A DNA stretch of 43,302 nt, taken from Fusobacterium sp. Lineage in GTDB: Bacteria > Fusobacteriota > Fusobacteriia > Fusobacteriales > Fusobacteriaceae. Shown here piece by piece: positions 24,863 to 32,737 of this stretch. The stretch's first letter is position 1, and each line of letters opens with the position of its first letter. The notes below the pieces were generated by a model. It was not told the DNA's origin and searched no databases. It saw only the letters and a program-made list of their open reading frames with translations. A program made the position numbers and the translations under genes. Location: contig DXSD01000005.1 of assembly GCA_019410665.1 (NCBI GenBank), positions 1 to 43,302 of the forward strand. The letters run 5' to 3'.

Positions 24863-24871
24863 ATTCTAGCA
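24863..24871 (-). promoter_or_regulatory. Extended -10 promoter for the fluoride riboswitch transcript
   Basis: Minus strand TGCTAGAAT: an extended -10 (TGn) with TAGAAT, 15-20 nt before the riboswitch aptamer. The -35 region (TTTATT) is weak, which an extended -10 can tolerate. Confidence 0.5.
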
Positions 24872-24897
24872 TATTTTATTATAAAAATAAAGAGTTT

Positions 24898-26169
24898 TTA
24901 TTTTTTCTTAAAAATATCAACGATTACTTTTTCTGTTTCTATCATTCCTGGAGAAGCAATTTTTCCCATGTTCATCATAGTTTTTTCAGGGGTTACTCCA
25001 TTTATTCCATGAATATTAAATATGTATGTGTTATTCATAGCCATCTCTACTGCTCTAAAAGCTGCATCTACAGCTACAATTCCTTTCATTGTACAACCTT
25101 GGTTTCCACCATCACATATCATTCCTGTTATTCCTGCTGCCATATTGTTGATTATATTTGTAATCTCCTCTACTCCAGCTCCTCTTAAATATCCTATTGC
25201 ACAAGCTGCTCCAGTTCCACCTGCTATTCCACAACCACAAAATGCTGATAATCTTCCTGAGTATTCTTTAATATATGTACATATCAGATAGCTTAACATA
25301 GTTGCTCTTATTAATTTCTCATCATTTAAACCTTTAACTCTACACTCTGCTAATACAGGAAGTGTTGTTATTATTCCGTGTGCCCCTGATCCTGTTATAC
25401 TCATTGCAGGTTTATTTAATCCTAAAACTCTAGCTTCAATTGCACCATTACAAAGTAATTGAGCTGTATTCAATGAGTTTTCAGAGAATAATCTCTCTCC
25501 ATTCATCTTCCATAGTTGTTTTACAAAAGTTGTTCTTTTACTATTTAGTCCCTCTTGAAATAAAACCATATTCATATCATGAGCATTCATTACAAAATCT
25601 ATTTCAGAAAGCTCTACACTATTTATATAATCAAGTATCTCCTTTACACTATAATTATGAAGAGATATTTCCTCTACTTTTTCCTCTACTTTTGTTTCTA
25701 TTTCTTTTTTAAATATTACCTCTCCATTTACTACTATTTCAACTATATTTGTGTGAGTTCCTTCTATTTTTACTACTGAAACCTCTTTTCCACTTTTTAC
25801 CTCTACTTCAATAAAAATATCTGAACTAATCTTATTTAACTCTACTTTTATCTTTCCAGCATCAATTAACTTTTGAGCTTCTTTATTATCTTCTTCTGTT
25901 ACATCTTCTAAAGATTCTAAACCTTTCTCTGCCTTTCCTGCTACAACTCCTAAAGCAGCAGCAAAAGTGTTTCCTACTTGATCTGAATTTGGTATTCCAC
26001 AAGTATAAGCATTTTTATATATTCCAGAATTTAGTCTTACCTTTACCTCTTCTACCTCTCCTTGAATATAACTTTTTGCTTTAGCTACAGCAAAGGCAAT
26101 AGCCCCTGGCTCTGTTACTCCTAGAGCAGGTTTCATATCCTCTTTTATTATTCTTGTTAAAATGTGCAT
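24898..26169 (-). CDS. cyuA: L-cysteine desulfidase (CyuA/CdsB, UPF0597 family)
   Basis: This 423-residue protein matches the UPF0597 family, which includes E. coli CyuA (YhaM) and Clostridioides difficile CdsB. These Fe-S enzymes split L-cysteine into pyruvate, ammonia and H2S. Typical segments are the N-terminal ALGVTEPGAIAFAVAKAK, NAYTCGIPNSDQVGN (C57), SAFCGCGIAGGTGAACAIG and MICDGGNQGCTMKG, with the cysteines expected for cluster binding. Third gene behind a sigma-54 promoter, after the glutaredoxin-like and symporter genes. A hairpin with a T-run sits just before its ribosome binding site and may lower or condition its expression. Serine dehydratase activity is a less likely alternative. 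Confidence 0.88.
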   Translation of the reverse strand: MHILTRIIKEDMKPALGVTEPGAIAFAVAKAKSYIQGEVEEVKVRLNSGIYKNAYTCGIPNSDQVGNTFAAALGVVAGKAEKGLESLEDVTEEDNKEAQKLIDAGKIKVELNKISSDIFIEVEVKSGKEVSVVKIEGTHTNIVEIVVNGEVIFKKEIETKVEEKVEEISLHNYSVKEILDYINSVELSEIDFVMNAHDMNMVLFQEGLNSKRTTFVKQLWKMNGERLFSENSLNTAQLLCNGAIEARVLGLNKPAMSITGSGAHGIITTLPVLAECRVKGLNDEKLIRATMLSYLICTYIKEYSGRLSAFCGCGIAGGTGAACAIGYLRGAGVEEITNIINNMAAGITGMICDGGNQGCTMKGIVAVDAAFRAVEMAMNNTYIFNIHGINGVTPEKTMMNMGKIASPGMIETEKVIVDIFKKK

Positions 26170-26180
26170 AATCTCCTCCT

Positions 26181-26219
26181 AATAAAAATGGGATAGCTTA
26201 AACCACTCTAAGCTTCCCA
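26181..26219 (-). terminator. Terminator-like hairpin (possible attenuator) between symporter gene and cyuA
   Basis: TGGGATAGCTTA (26189-26200) pairs with TAAGCTTCCCA (26209-26219) with one bulged base, and on the minus strand TTTTTAT follows. The cyuA ribosome binding site AGGAGGAG starts right after the T-run, leaving no room for a separate promoter, so partial readthrough must feed cyuA. Confidence 0.65.
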
Positions 26220-26251
26220 CCCTTATTATACACTATATTTCTAATTTATTT

Positions 26252-27502
26252 CTAAATATTTTGATCGTTCCCTAAATTTCTTTTTATCCAATCTTTTCCT
26301 TCTACTGCTCTTGTTACTAACATTGATGCCATAGTATCTCCACTAGCATTTATCATTGTTGCAAATGGGTCAACAAGATAACCTATTGTAGCTATGATTG
26401 GGAAAGCTTCTGCTGGGAATCCATACATAGTTACTATTAACATCTCTCCTATAAGTCCTCCACCAGGTACTCCAGACATAACTACTCCACCTACTACTGA
26501 TAGAGCTAATGCACTTAGATATGTTCCCATTCCTTCAAATGGTATTTGGAAAATTCCAAATAGGAAAGAGATTTTTAATATTGTACTTAAAACTGTGCCA
26601 TCCATATGAGCTGTTGCTCCTATTGGTAAAACTATCTCTCTAATATCCTTAGGTACTCCTATTTTTTTACAAGCTTCTAAATTGACTGGTAGTGTAGCTA
26701 TACTACTTTGAGTGGCTACTGCTGTAATAGCTGGAGAGATAACATGTTTTAATGCTCTTATTCCCTCTCTTCCTGCTGCTATATATCCATATACTGGGAA
26801 AGCTGTGAACATATATACTAAACATAATGGATAATATACTGCTATTGCTCTAGCATATGAACCTAATAACTCTTTTCCATGTTCTCCTACTAAAGCTGCA
26901 AAGTATGCCCCTAATCCTATTGGTGCATAATACATTAACAATCCTATCATTTTTAAGAAAACTTCTGATAACGCTTCTAGTCCTTGAGCTATTGCTCTTC
27001 CCTTTTCTCCTATCATATTTACACAGATACCAAATACTATTGAGAAGATAATAAGTGGTAACATATTTTTTCTAGATATTAACTCTGGAAAGTCTGTAAC
27101 TGTAATAGCTTTTACTATTTGATCTCCAGTTTGGAAAGGTTTTAAAGCTTCTGCTGCTGGCATCTCTATGGCAACTCCTGCTGCTGGTGGAAATACTTTT
27201 ACAACTACAAATACATAGAAAAATGCCACTACTCCTGTTCCCACAAAGATTAAAAATAGATTTTTCATAATTTTTCCCAATCTATTCATATCATTCATTC
27301 CAGCTATTGAACTACTTATTGTTATAAATACCAATGGTACTACTATCATGAACATACCATTTATAAATAAATCTCCTAAAGGCTTTAACTTTACTGCTTT
27401 CTCTCCAAATTGTATTCCTATAAAACTACCTATTAAAATTGCTCCTATCAATAGTATAGAAAACTTATAAGCTTCCCATATACTTTGCTTTTTCTCTCCC
27501 AT
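26252..27502 (-). CDS. Dicarboxylate/amino acid:cation symporter (DAACS), predicted cystine/cysteine importer
   Basis: A 416-residue membrane protein of the GltP/TcyP family. The re-entrant hairpin motif appears as ATQSSIATLP, followed by NLEACKKIGVPKDI, the GATAHMDGT segment and the second hairpin with PGGGLIGE; about eight membrane helices are visible. Family members import glutamate, aspartate, serine or cystine with Na+ or H+. Its position between a glutaredoxin-like gene and cyuA, behind one sigma-54 promoter, suggests cystine or cysteine as substrate, as for TcyP. The substrate is inferred from context only. Confidence 0.85.
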   Translation of the reverse strand: MGEKKQSIWEAYKFSILLIGAILIGSFIGIQFGEKAVKLKPLGDLFINGMFMIVVPLVFITISSSIAGMNDMNRLGKIMKNLFLIFVGTGVVAFFYVFVVVKVFPPAAGVAIEMPAAEALKPFQTGDQIVKAITVTDFPELISRKNMLPLIIFSIVFGICVNMIGEKGRAIAQGLEALSEVFLKMIGLLMYYAPIGLGAYFAALVGEHGKELLGSYARAIAVYYPLCLVYMFTAFPVYGYIAAGREGIRALKHVISPAITAVATQSSIATLPVNLEACKKIGVPKDIREIVLPIGATAHMDGTVLSTILKISFLFGIFQIPFEGMGTYLSALALSVVGGVVMSGVPGGGLIGEMLIVTMYGFPAEAFPIIATIGYLVDPFATMINASGDTMASMLVTRAVEGKDWIKRNLGNDQNI

Positions 27503-27523
27503 AATTTCCTCCTCAAAATACTT

Positions 27524-27787
27524 CTATTTTCCTAAAATATTTAAAATCTCATTTACATCAAATGTTTTTGTTCCATCTTCTAATACTAAAAGAGGTATCC
27601 CTATTCCACCATTTTTTCTAACCTCTTCATACATAGCCTCTGTTTCTCTATATTGAAGATATTTTTTTAATGCTGTTAAATCCTCAGATAGATTAAAAAA
27701 TTCTACTTCTACATTTTTCTCCTTTAATATTGCCAATGTATTTCTAGTATCTTCACATAGATGACTTCCTACAACTGTTATCTTCAT
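27524..27787 (-). CDS. Small glutaredoxin-like protein with a CxxT motif
   Basis: An 87-residue single-domain thioredoxin fold. Strand MKITVVGSHL leads to C11-E-D-T14, where the second cysteine of the usual CxxC is replaced by Thr, so it would act as a monothiol. The later cis-proline segment IGIPLLVLEDG and the helix DVNEILNIL are typical of glutaredoxins. First gene of the symporter-cyuA operon, 54 nt downstream of the sigma-54 promoter. It may reduce imported cystine or take part in persulfide chemistry; this is inferred from the neighbours. Confidence 0.8.
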   Translation of the reverse strand: MKITVVGSHLCEDTRNTLAILKEKNVEVEFFNLSEDLTALKKYLQYRETEAMYEEVRKNGGIGIPLLVLEDGTKTFDVNEILNILGK

Positions 27788-27840
27788 TTTATCCTCCCTT
27801 TTTTCTTTAAAATTTAATTTATTTACTTGTTAAATATATA

Positions 27841-27856
27841 AGCAATTTCTATGCCG
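27841..27856 (-). promoter_or_regulatory. Sigma-54 (-24/-12) promoter of the glutaredoxin-symporter-cyuA operon
   Basis: The minus strand reads CGGCATAGAAATTGCT. It has the invariant GG and GC of the -24 and -12 elements at the exact spacing of the consensus TGGCACN5TTGCW. The GC of the -12 element lies 55 nt before the start codon. The sigma-54 activator encoded next door at 27960-30032 is the obvious partner. Confidence 0.85.
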
Positions 27857-27909
27857 AAAAAAATATTTTTTTTGATATATTTTTTGTTTTGTTTATATGT
27901 TGAATTGTA

Positions 27910-27933
27910 CTTTTTTAAAGCACGTTAAAAAAG
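27910..27933. promoter_or_regulatory. Palindrome, candidate activator binding site
   Basis: CTTTTTTAA, 6 nt, TTAAAAAAG is a perfect 9-bp inverted repeat. It lies 55-75 bp upstream of the sigma-54 promoter, a usual distance for an activator enhancer site. It could also be a by-product of AT-richness or act as a second terminator for the activator gene. Confidence 0.35.
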
Positions 27934-27972
27934 AAAATAGGTAAAACAGTTATCCCGTTTTACCTATTTTTT
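27930..27972 (-). terminator. Terminator of the sigma-54 activator gene
   Basis: AAAATAGGTAAAAC (27934-27947) pairs perfectly with GTTTTACCTATTTT (27957-27970), a 14-bp stem around a 9-nt loop. On the minus strand it is followed by CTTTTTTAA. The stem overlaps the stop codon at 27960-27962. Confidence 0.85.
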
Positions 27973-30032
27973 ATTTTTTCTAAAACTTCTCTCCCTTTAT
28001 TTGATATCTTATTCCCACGACGCCCTTTAAATACTTCTATAAATCCTAACTCTTCCAATTTCTTTAAAAGGCCTCTTATCTCTTGTTCTGTAAGTAAAAT
28101 TTCATTTTTTTCACAAAACTCCATAAGTCTTTGTCTTCCACTGCTCTCTCCCTTACTAGAACACTCATCTATCTTTCTCAATAAAAATATAAGATTTTCA
28201 TATCCTTTCCCAAAGATTTCCTCATAATATTTCTCTTTTACTAATTTTTCCTCTATAATCTCTCTATCCTTTTCCTGTTCATAATACTCTTTTATAGCAA
28301 ATGGCATATCTTCAAATTCAATTATTTTCTCCTCTGTAAATCCTAAAAATTCAATATAATTCTTTAATTCCCTTATATTTCCTTCCCAGTTATACATTTC
28401 AAAAGCTTTCTTAGCCTTTTTAGAAAATCTAAAATCTGCACCACTATTTCTCATAAATTTTTCAGTTAAAAGATACAGATCGTCCTTTCTATCCCTAAGC
28501 GGTGGAACAATAAGTGGAAATGCACTCATTCTATAGTACAAGTCCTTTCTAAATTTCCCCTCTTTTACCAAATCCCTTAACTCTTCATTAGTAGTAGCTA
28601 TTATCCTTACATCTACATTTATTACCTTATCTCCACCTATTCTCATTATCTCTTTTTCTTGAATTACACGAAGTAGTTTTACTTGAAGAGTTGGGCTCAT
28701 TCCCTCTAATTCATCTAAAAATAATGTACCCATATGAGCGAACTCAAAAAGTCCTATTTTTCCCCCTTTTTTAGCTCCAGTAAAAGCTCCCTCTTCATAT
28801 CCAAAAAGTTCACTCTCTAAAAGAGTTTCTGGAATTGCTGCACAGTTTACAACTATAAATGGAAAATTTTTTCTCTTAGAATAGTTGTGTATTGCATGAG
28901 CAAATAACTCCTTTCCTGTTCCACTCTCTCCAGTAATAAGAATGTCTGAGTCTATTCTAGCCATTTTCTGAGCTAGAGCTTTCAATTTTAGCATAGTTGG
29001 ATTTTCTCCAATTATATCATCAAAGGTATATTTTGCTCTATGCCCTTTATTTAAAAGTTGTCTTCTCAACTCATTTTGCTTCTTCTCTTCCTCTTTAAAC
29101 TCCTGAAATATTGCAAAGGCTCCCATATAGTTTTCAGCTTTTATTATTGGAATAATTGAAAGGTTTATATACTCTTCCCCTATTTTTACAAGTCTAGCTC
29201 TTATCTCTTCTCTTTTTCTCTTTACCTCTTTAAAAGGAATATTAGGTAATAGTTCCTCAGCATTATTTCCTAATATAGCTCCACTTCTCTTATTTAATAT
29301 TTTTTCTGCACCTTCATTACAAGAACATAAAACATTGTCCTTATCTACTCCCAATATAGCAATATTTGTAGTTTTCATAAGAAGAGAAAACTGACTCTCT
29401 GCCTGAGTAGCCTTTTCTACTATTTTACTTAAACTATAATCATTAGTAGCTACTGTATCTAAGTACTCCTTTATTTTTTTATAGTATAAAATATGTTCAA
29501 ACTCTAATTTTAAAGCAATCTCTATTATTGTATTAGCATCTATTATTCTATGTCCTATATCTATTATCTCTCTTTTCCCTATATCTTTTGGAATAAGTTG
29601 ACTCTCTGCTGGAGTCATAATTATATCCCCTTCAGGAAATTTTTCCATATTAGGATAAGCAGGAATAAACTCAATATTATTAACTCCTAAGTGATACATC
29701 ATCGATATTGCTTCTATGCACATTTTAAAGCTTACATTGAAAAATATAACTTTAGTTCCCTTAGGAAAACTTTTTAAAAACTTTAACTTCTCTTTAGTTA
29801 ATGCATAATCAGTTACAACTATATTTTTTTTCTTTAAAAATTCTTCATCTAAAAATTCATAAGCACTACTTGATAGAAGGTATAAATCTGCTTTATTTAA
29901 GTTTTTTATACTTCCATCCTCTAAACTATATATTTTACTTTCAACTAAATCTTCAAAGATAAAATCAATCTGCTCTTTCATAGCACTTCTTATCTCTTTG
30001 GCATTTGTTATTATGGCAATCTGTTTTTTCAT
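27960..30032 (-). CDS. Sigma-54-dependent transcriptional activator, CdsR-like
   Basis: A 690-residue activator. Residues 1-190 form a receptor region resembling PrpR_N-type domains. A PAS domain spans about 205-310. The AAA+ domain (335-565) has Walker A GESGTGKE (368-375), the sigma-54 contact loop GAFTGA (415-420) and Walker B TLFLDELEG. The C-terminus is not the usual Fis helix-turn-helix. Instead residues 610-690 look like a winged helix (LLTEQEIRGLLKKLEELGFIEVFKGRRGNKIS). In C. difficile the sigma-54 activator CdsR controls the cysteine desulfidase gene cdsB; gene order and the two -24/-12 promoters here suggest the same job. It starts 18 nt after the AlbA-type gene. Confidence 0.88.
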   Translation of the reverse strand: MKKQIAIITNAKEIRSAMKEQIDFIFEDLVESKIYSLEDGSIKNLNKADLYLLSSSAYEFLDEEFLKKKNIVVTDYALTKEKLKFLKSFPKGTKVIFFNVSFKMCIEAISMMYHLGVNNIEFIPAYPNMEKFPEGDIIMTPAESQLIPKDIGKREIIDIGHRIIDANTIIEIALKLEFEHILYYKKIKEYLDTVATNDYSLSKIVEKATQAESQFSLLMKTTNIAILGVDKDNVLCSCNEGAEKILNKRSGAILGNNAEELLPNIPFKEVKRKREEIRARLVKIGEEYINLSIIPIIKAENYMGAFAIFQEFKEEEKKQNELRRQLLNKGHRAKYTFDDIIGENPTMLKLKALAQKMARIDSDILITGESGTGKELFAHAIHNYSKRKNFPFIVVNCAAIPETLLESELFGYEEGAFTGAKKGGKIGLFEFAHMGTLFLDELEGMSPTLQVKLLRVIQEKEIMRIGGDKVINVDVRIIATTNEELRDLVKEGKFRKDLYYRMSAFPLIVPPLRDRKDDLYLLTEKFMRNSGADFRFSKKAKKAFEMYNWEGNIRELKNYIEFLGFTEEKIIEFEDMPFAIKEYYEQEKDREIIEEKLVKEKYYEEIFGKGYENLIFLLRKIDECSSKGESSGRQRLMEFCEKNEILLTEQEIRGLLKKLEELGFIEVFKGRRGNKISNKGREVLEKIKNR

Positions 30033-30050
30033 ACTTCTCCTTCAGATTTA

Positions 30051-31409
30051 TTATTTTAATATCTTCCAATATCCAGAACGATTATTTCCAATTCTCTCTA
30101 TCTTTCCTTTTTCCTTTAATACAGCAATTATTCTTTCAATAGTTCTCCTACTTAAATTTAAATTTTCCATAATGTTTTTCTGAGTTGTTTCAGGATACTC
30201 TTCTAAGTATTCCAACACCAACAAAATATTTTCATCTATCTTACTTTTAAAATTCTTGGCGGTATTCTTGGCGGTATTCTTGGCGGTATTCTTGGCGGTA
30301 TTTCTAAGTTCAAATTTTATCATTATATCTTCTGGATAAATTATGTACTCAGGAAGATTAATACCTTGATTTTTACAAGCCTCACATATCTTCTCTATAC
30401 CTCTTCCCCAAGTTTCTATAAATCCTGCTCTAAAAAATCCATTTGCTATATTGGGGTTAAAAGGTTTTGAACGATGTTTTCCCATTAGAGTTTCTATTGT
30501 CCATCCAGATGGTAATATACAATCATTTGAAACATATAATTTATCTTCATAAACACTTATCTGAATAGGAATTTGTGTAGCATAGTTCTTATGTACAATA
30601 GCATTATATACTGCTTCTCTTATAGCTGATTTAGGGAAAGGATATGTTTCTATTCTCGTAACTCCATCATAGGATATTTTTGCTTTTAAATATTTAGTAA
30701 AAATTAAATCTATTGTTTTTATTGCTTGTGAAATTAAAGAACCATGTATTTCATCCATATAACTTATTTCAGAATCACTTTCAAAATATCCAATTTTTAT
30801 ATAAGCACCATTAATCCATTTCTCTGGATTTTGATGAAATAACATCATTCCTGCCCTCAAAACTTTTCCATCTTTAGTTAATCCCAGACTATCTAAAAGT
30901 TGTTCATCTGTCATTTTTAAATCTTTTTCATCCATTCTCTTATTTAATATAGCTTGTTTTCTAAATATCTCAAAACTCTCTTTCCAAAATTCATCAATTT
31001 TTAAATTATCCATAGGGATACTATCCCAAGTCATTCCTGTTTTTTCAAAAAGAAATTGAGTTAATGCACTTCCTTTTAACAACTGCTTTGTACTTCCAGT
31101 TCTATAGTGATATTCTCCCTTGTAGTTTACTGGATATGAACTTGGTAATATTGAAATCTCTAAATACTCTTTGTTATCCTCAAGAAATAAATTTACATCT
31201 ACTATTATTCCTAGAATATCTCTAACTTTATTAGGAATATCTTCTAATAATTTTCTCGCATTACTAACCCCTACAACTTTTCCATTATCATTTTTTCCTA
31301 TATATATTTTCCCACCTTGAGCATTAGCAAAACCACAAATCCATTTTAAATATTCCTCCTTCCAACTTTCTTTCCATTCCACATTTTGACTCTCTTTGTT
31401 TCTCATCAT
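30051..31409 (-). CDS. AlbA_2 (Schlafen-like) ATPase-fold regulator with winged helix
   Basis: A 452-residue protein of the AlbA_2/HATPase_c_4 class, often annotated as an ATP-binding transcriptional regulator. The AlbA_2 domain covers about 8-125 (QNVEWKESWKEEYLKWICGFANA in part, then GGKIYIGKNDNGKVVGV). The ATPase-like domain spans about 245-340 (AIREAVYNAIVHKNY, GRGIEKICEACKNQG). A linker with tandem A-K-N-T repeats precedes a C-terminal winged helix (TTQKNIMENLNLSRRTIERIIAVLKEKGKIERIG). Two adjacent ATG codons are possible starts. It precedes the sigma-54 activator gene in the same operon; its target is unknown. Confidence 0.82.
   Translation of the reverse strand: MMRNKESQNVEWKESWKEEYLKWICGFANAQGGKIYIGKNDNGKVVGVSNARKLLEDIPNKVRDILGIIVDVNLFLEDNKEYLEISILPSSYPVNYKGEYHYRTGSTKQLLKGSALTQFLFEKTGMTWDSIPMDNLKIDEFWKESFEIFRKQAILNKRMDEKDLKMTDEQLLDSLGLTKDGKVLRAGMMLFHQNPEKWINGAYIKIGYFESDSEISYMDEIHGSLISQAIKTIDLIFTKYLKAKISYDGVTRIETYPFPKSAIREAVYNAIVHKNYATQIPIQISVYEDKLYVSNDCILPSGWTIETLMGKHRSKPFNPNIANGFFRAGFIETWGRGIEKICEACKNQGINLPEYIIYPEDIMIKFELRNTAKNTAKNTAKNTAKNFKSKIDENILLVLEYLEEYPETTQKNIMENLNLSRRTIERIIAVLKEKGKIERIGNNRSGYWKILK
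30252..30299. repeat. 12-bp tandem repeat, four copies, inside the AlbA-type gene
   Basis: The unit ATTCTTGGCGGT occurs four times in a row (30252-30299), followed by a partial copy. It is in frame and encodes repeats of N-T-A-K in the linker before the winged helix. Copy-number change by slippage would alter linker length without a frameshift. Confidence 0.95.
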
Positions 31410-31436
31410 TATTCCTCTTTTATTTTCTTTTTTTTA

Positions 31437-31445
31437 ATTATACCA
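31437..31445 (-). promoter_or_regulatory. Extended -10 promoter of the AlbA-type/activator operon
   Basis: Minus strand TGGTATAAT: a perfect -10 with the TGn extension, 28 nt before the start codon. No good -35; the position it would take lies inside the stem of the upstream terminator. Confidence 0.6.
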
Positions 31446-31454
31446 TATTTTATA

Positions 31455-31495
31455 AAGAAAAGAAGTGGTAGACTCCTCCACCACTTCTTTTTAGC
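31455..31495 (-). terminator. Terminator of the patB-like gene
   Basis: AAAAGAAGTGGT (31458-31469) pairs with ACCACTTCTTTT (31480-31491), a 12-bp stem with a 10-nt loop, and TTTTCTTT follows on the minus strand. It lies 14 nt past the stop codon. Confidence 0.87.
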
Positions 31496-31505
31496 TGTAT
31501 TTATT

Positions 31506-32684
31506 TTATAGGTTTTTTATGGCTTTCTCTATTTTTTCCATTGCTTCCTCTACCATATATCTAGGACAAGCAACATTCATTCTAGCAAATCCTTTTCCAT
31601 TTACTCCAAAAGTTCCTCCATCATTCATAGCAACTTTTGCTTCATTTATTAAAAACTCTTGAATCTTATCTTGAGGAATTCCAATATTATTAAAATCTAA
31701 CCACATTAAATATGTTGCTTCAGGTTTTATAGTCTTAATCATTGGTAATCTCTCATTTATAAAATCTACAACATATTGCATATTTCCATCTATATGAGCA
31801 ATTAACTCTTCTAGCCAATTTTCACACTCATTATATGCTGCTTCAAAAGCTACTAAGCTAAATGGATTATTTCTTCTTACATCCATCTTATTTAAAATAT
31901 CATCAAAAGCTTGTCTCTCTTCAGCTCTTGGGAAAGTAGCAAATGATGCTTGAAGTCCAGCTAGATTAAATGACTTAGTTGGAGAAAATAGTGTAATTGT
32001 TATATCTTCTATCTCTTTACTTATTGAAGCCATAGGTATATGCTTATGTCCTGGCATTATTAAATCTCTCCATATCTCATCAGCAAGAATTCTTACATTA
32101 TATTTTTTACAAAGTTCTCCCATTCTTTCTAACTCTTCTCTTTTCCATACTCTTCCAACTGGATTGTGTGGATTACAAAGAATAAATAACTTTATATCTC
32201 CTTGAGCTAACTTTCTCTCTAAATCTTCAAAATCTACTGTATAGTAACCATTTTCATCTTTTATTAAATTATTTTCTACTAATTTTCTTCCATTATCCTT
32301 TACTGCTGCTGCAAAAGGTGGATATACAGGAGATTGAATTAAGATATTATCACTCTCTTCAGTAAGCATTTTTACAAGAATTGACATACTTGGTACAACT
32401 CCAGGACTATGAATTAAAGTACTAGCTGATATCTCATAACCAAATCTTCTCTTTAACCAGTTAGCTGCACTTTCATAGTATGAATCTGGTCTGTAAACAT
32501 AACCAAAAATCTCTTGCTCCACTTTCTTCTTCATTGCTTCAACTATCTCTGGAGCTGCTTTTATATCCATATCAGCAACCCACATTGGAGTTAAATCGCT
32601 TCTTCCAAATTTCATCTCCAATTCTGCCCATTTTGCTGAATGGTTTTCACTTCTATCTATTCTCTCATTAAAATTATATTTCAT
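31506..32684 (-). CDS. patB: PatB/MalY-type PLP enzyme, predicted cystathionine beta-lyase / cysteine-S-conjugate lyase
   Basis: A 392-residue fold-type I PLP enzyme of the MalY/PatB group. Motifs are LTPMWVADMD near the N-terminus, NPHNPVGRVW (171-180), the cofactor Asp in ADEIW (D202) and the Schiff-base lysine K237 in SPTKSFNLAG; an Arg near the C-terminus binds the substrate carboxylate. Members split C-S bonds of cystathionine or cysteine, releasing pyruvate, ammonia and a thiol or H2S. Its own sigma-54 promoter links it to the cyuA operon. A general aminotransferase is the less likely alternative. Confidence 0.88.
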   Translation of the reverse strand: MKYNFNERIDRSENHSAKWAELEMKFGRSDLTPMWVADMDIKAAPEIVEAMKKKVEQEIFGYVYRPDSYYESAANWLKRRFGYEISASTLIHSPGVVPSMSILVKMLTEESDNILIQSPVYPPFAAAVKDNGRKLVENNLIKDENGYYTVDFEDLERKLAQGDIKLFILCNPHNPVGRVWKREELERMGELCKKYNVRILADEIWRDLIMPGHKHIPMASISKEIEDITITLFSPTKSFNLAGLQASFATFPRAEERQAFDDILNKMDVRRNNPFSLVAFEAAYNECENWLEELIAHIDGNMQYVVDFINERLPMIKTIKPEATYLMWLDFNNIGIPQDKIQEFLINEAKVAMNDGGTFGVNGKGFARMNVACPRYMVEEAMEKIEKAIKNL

Positions 32685-32721
32685 CTTGCCCTCCTAAGCT
32701 TAATATATTCACTTTATTTAA

Positions 32722-32737
32722 AGCAACTTTTATGCCA
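32722..32737 (-). promoter_or_regulatory. Sigma-54 (-24/-12) promoter of the patB-like gene
   Basis: The minus strand reads TGGCATAAAAGTTGCT, a near-perfect match to TGGCACN5TTGCW with correct spacing. The GC of the -12 lies about 38 nt before the start codon. It shares GGCATA and TTGCT with the promoter at 27841-27856. Confidence 0.9.

Noticed and set aside
30252..30299. Short repeat array as a possible CRISPR
   Set aside because: Units are 12 bp, directly adjacent, without spacers, and encode an in-frame peptide repeat.
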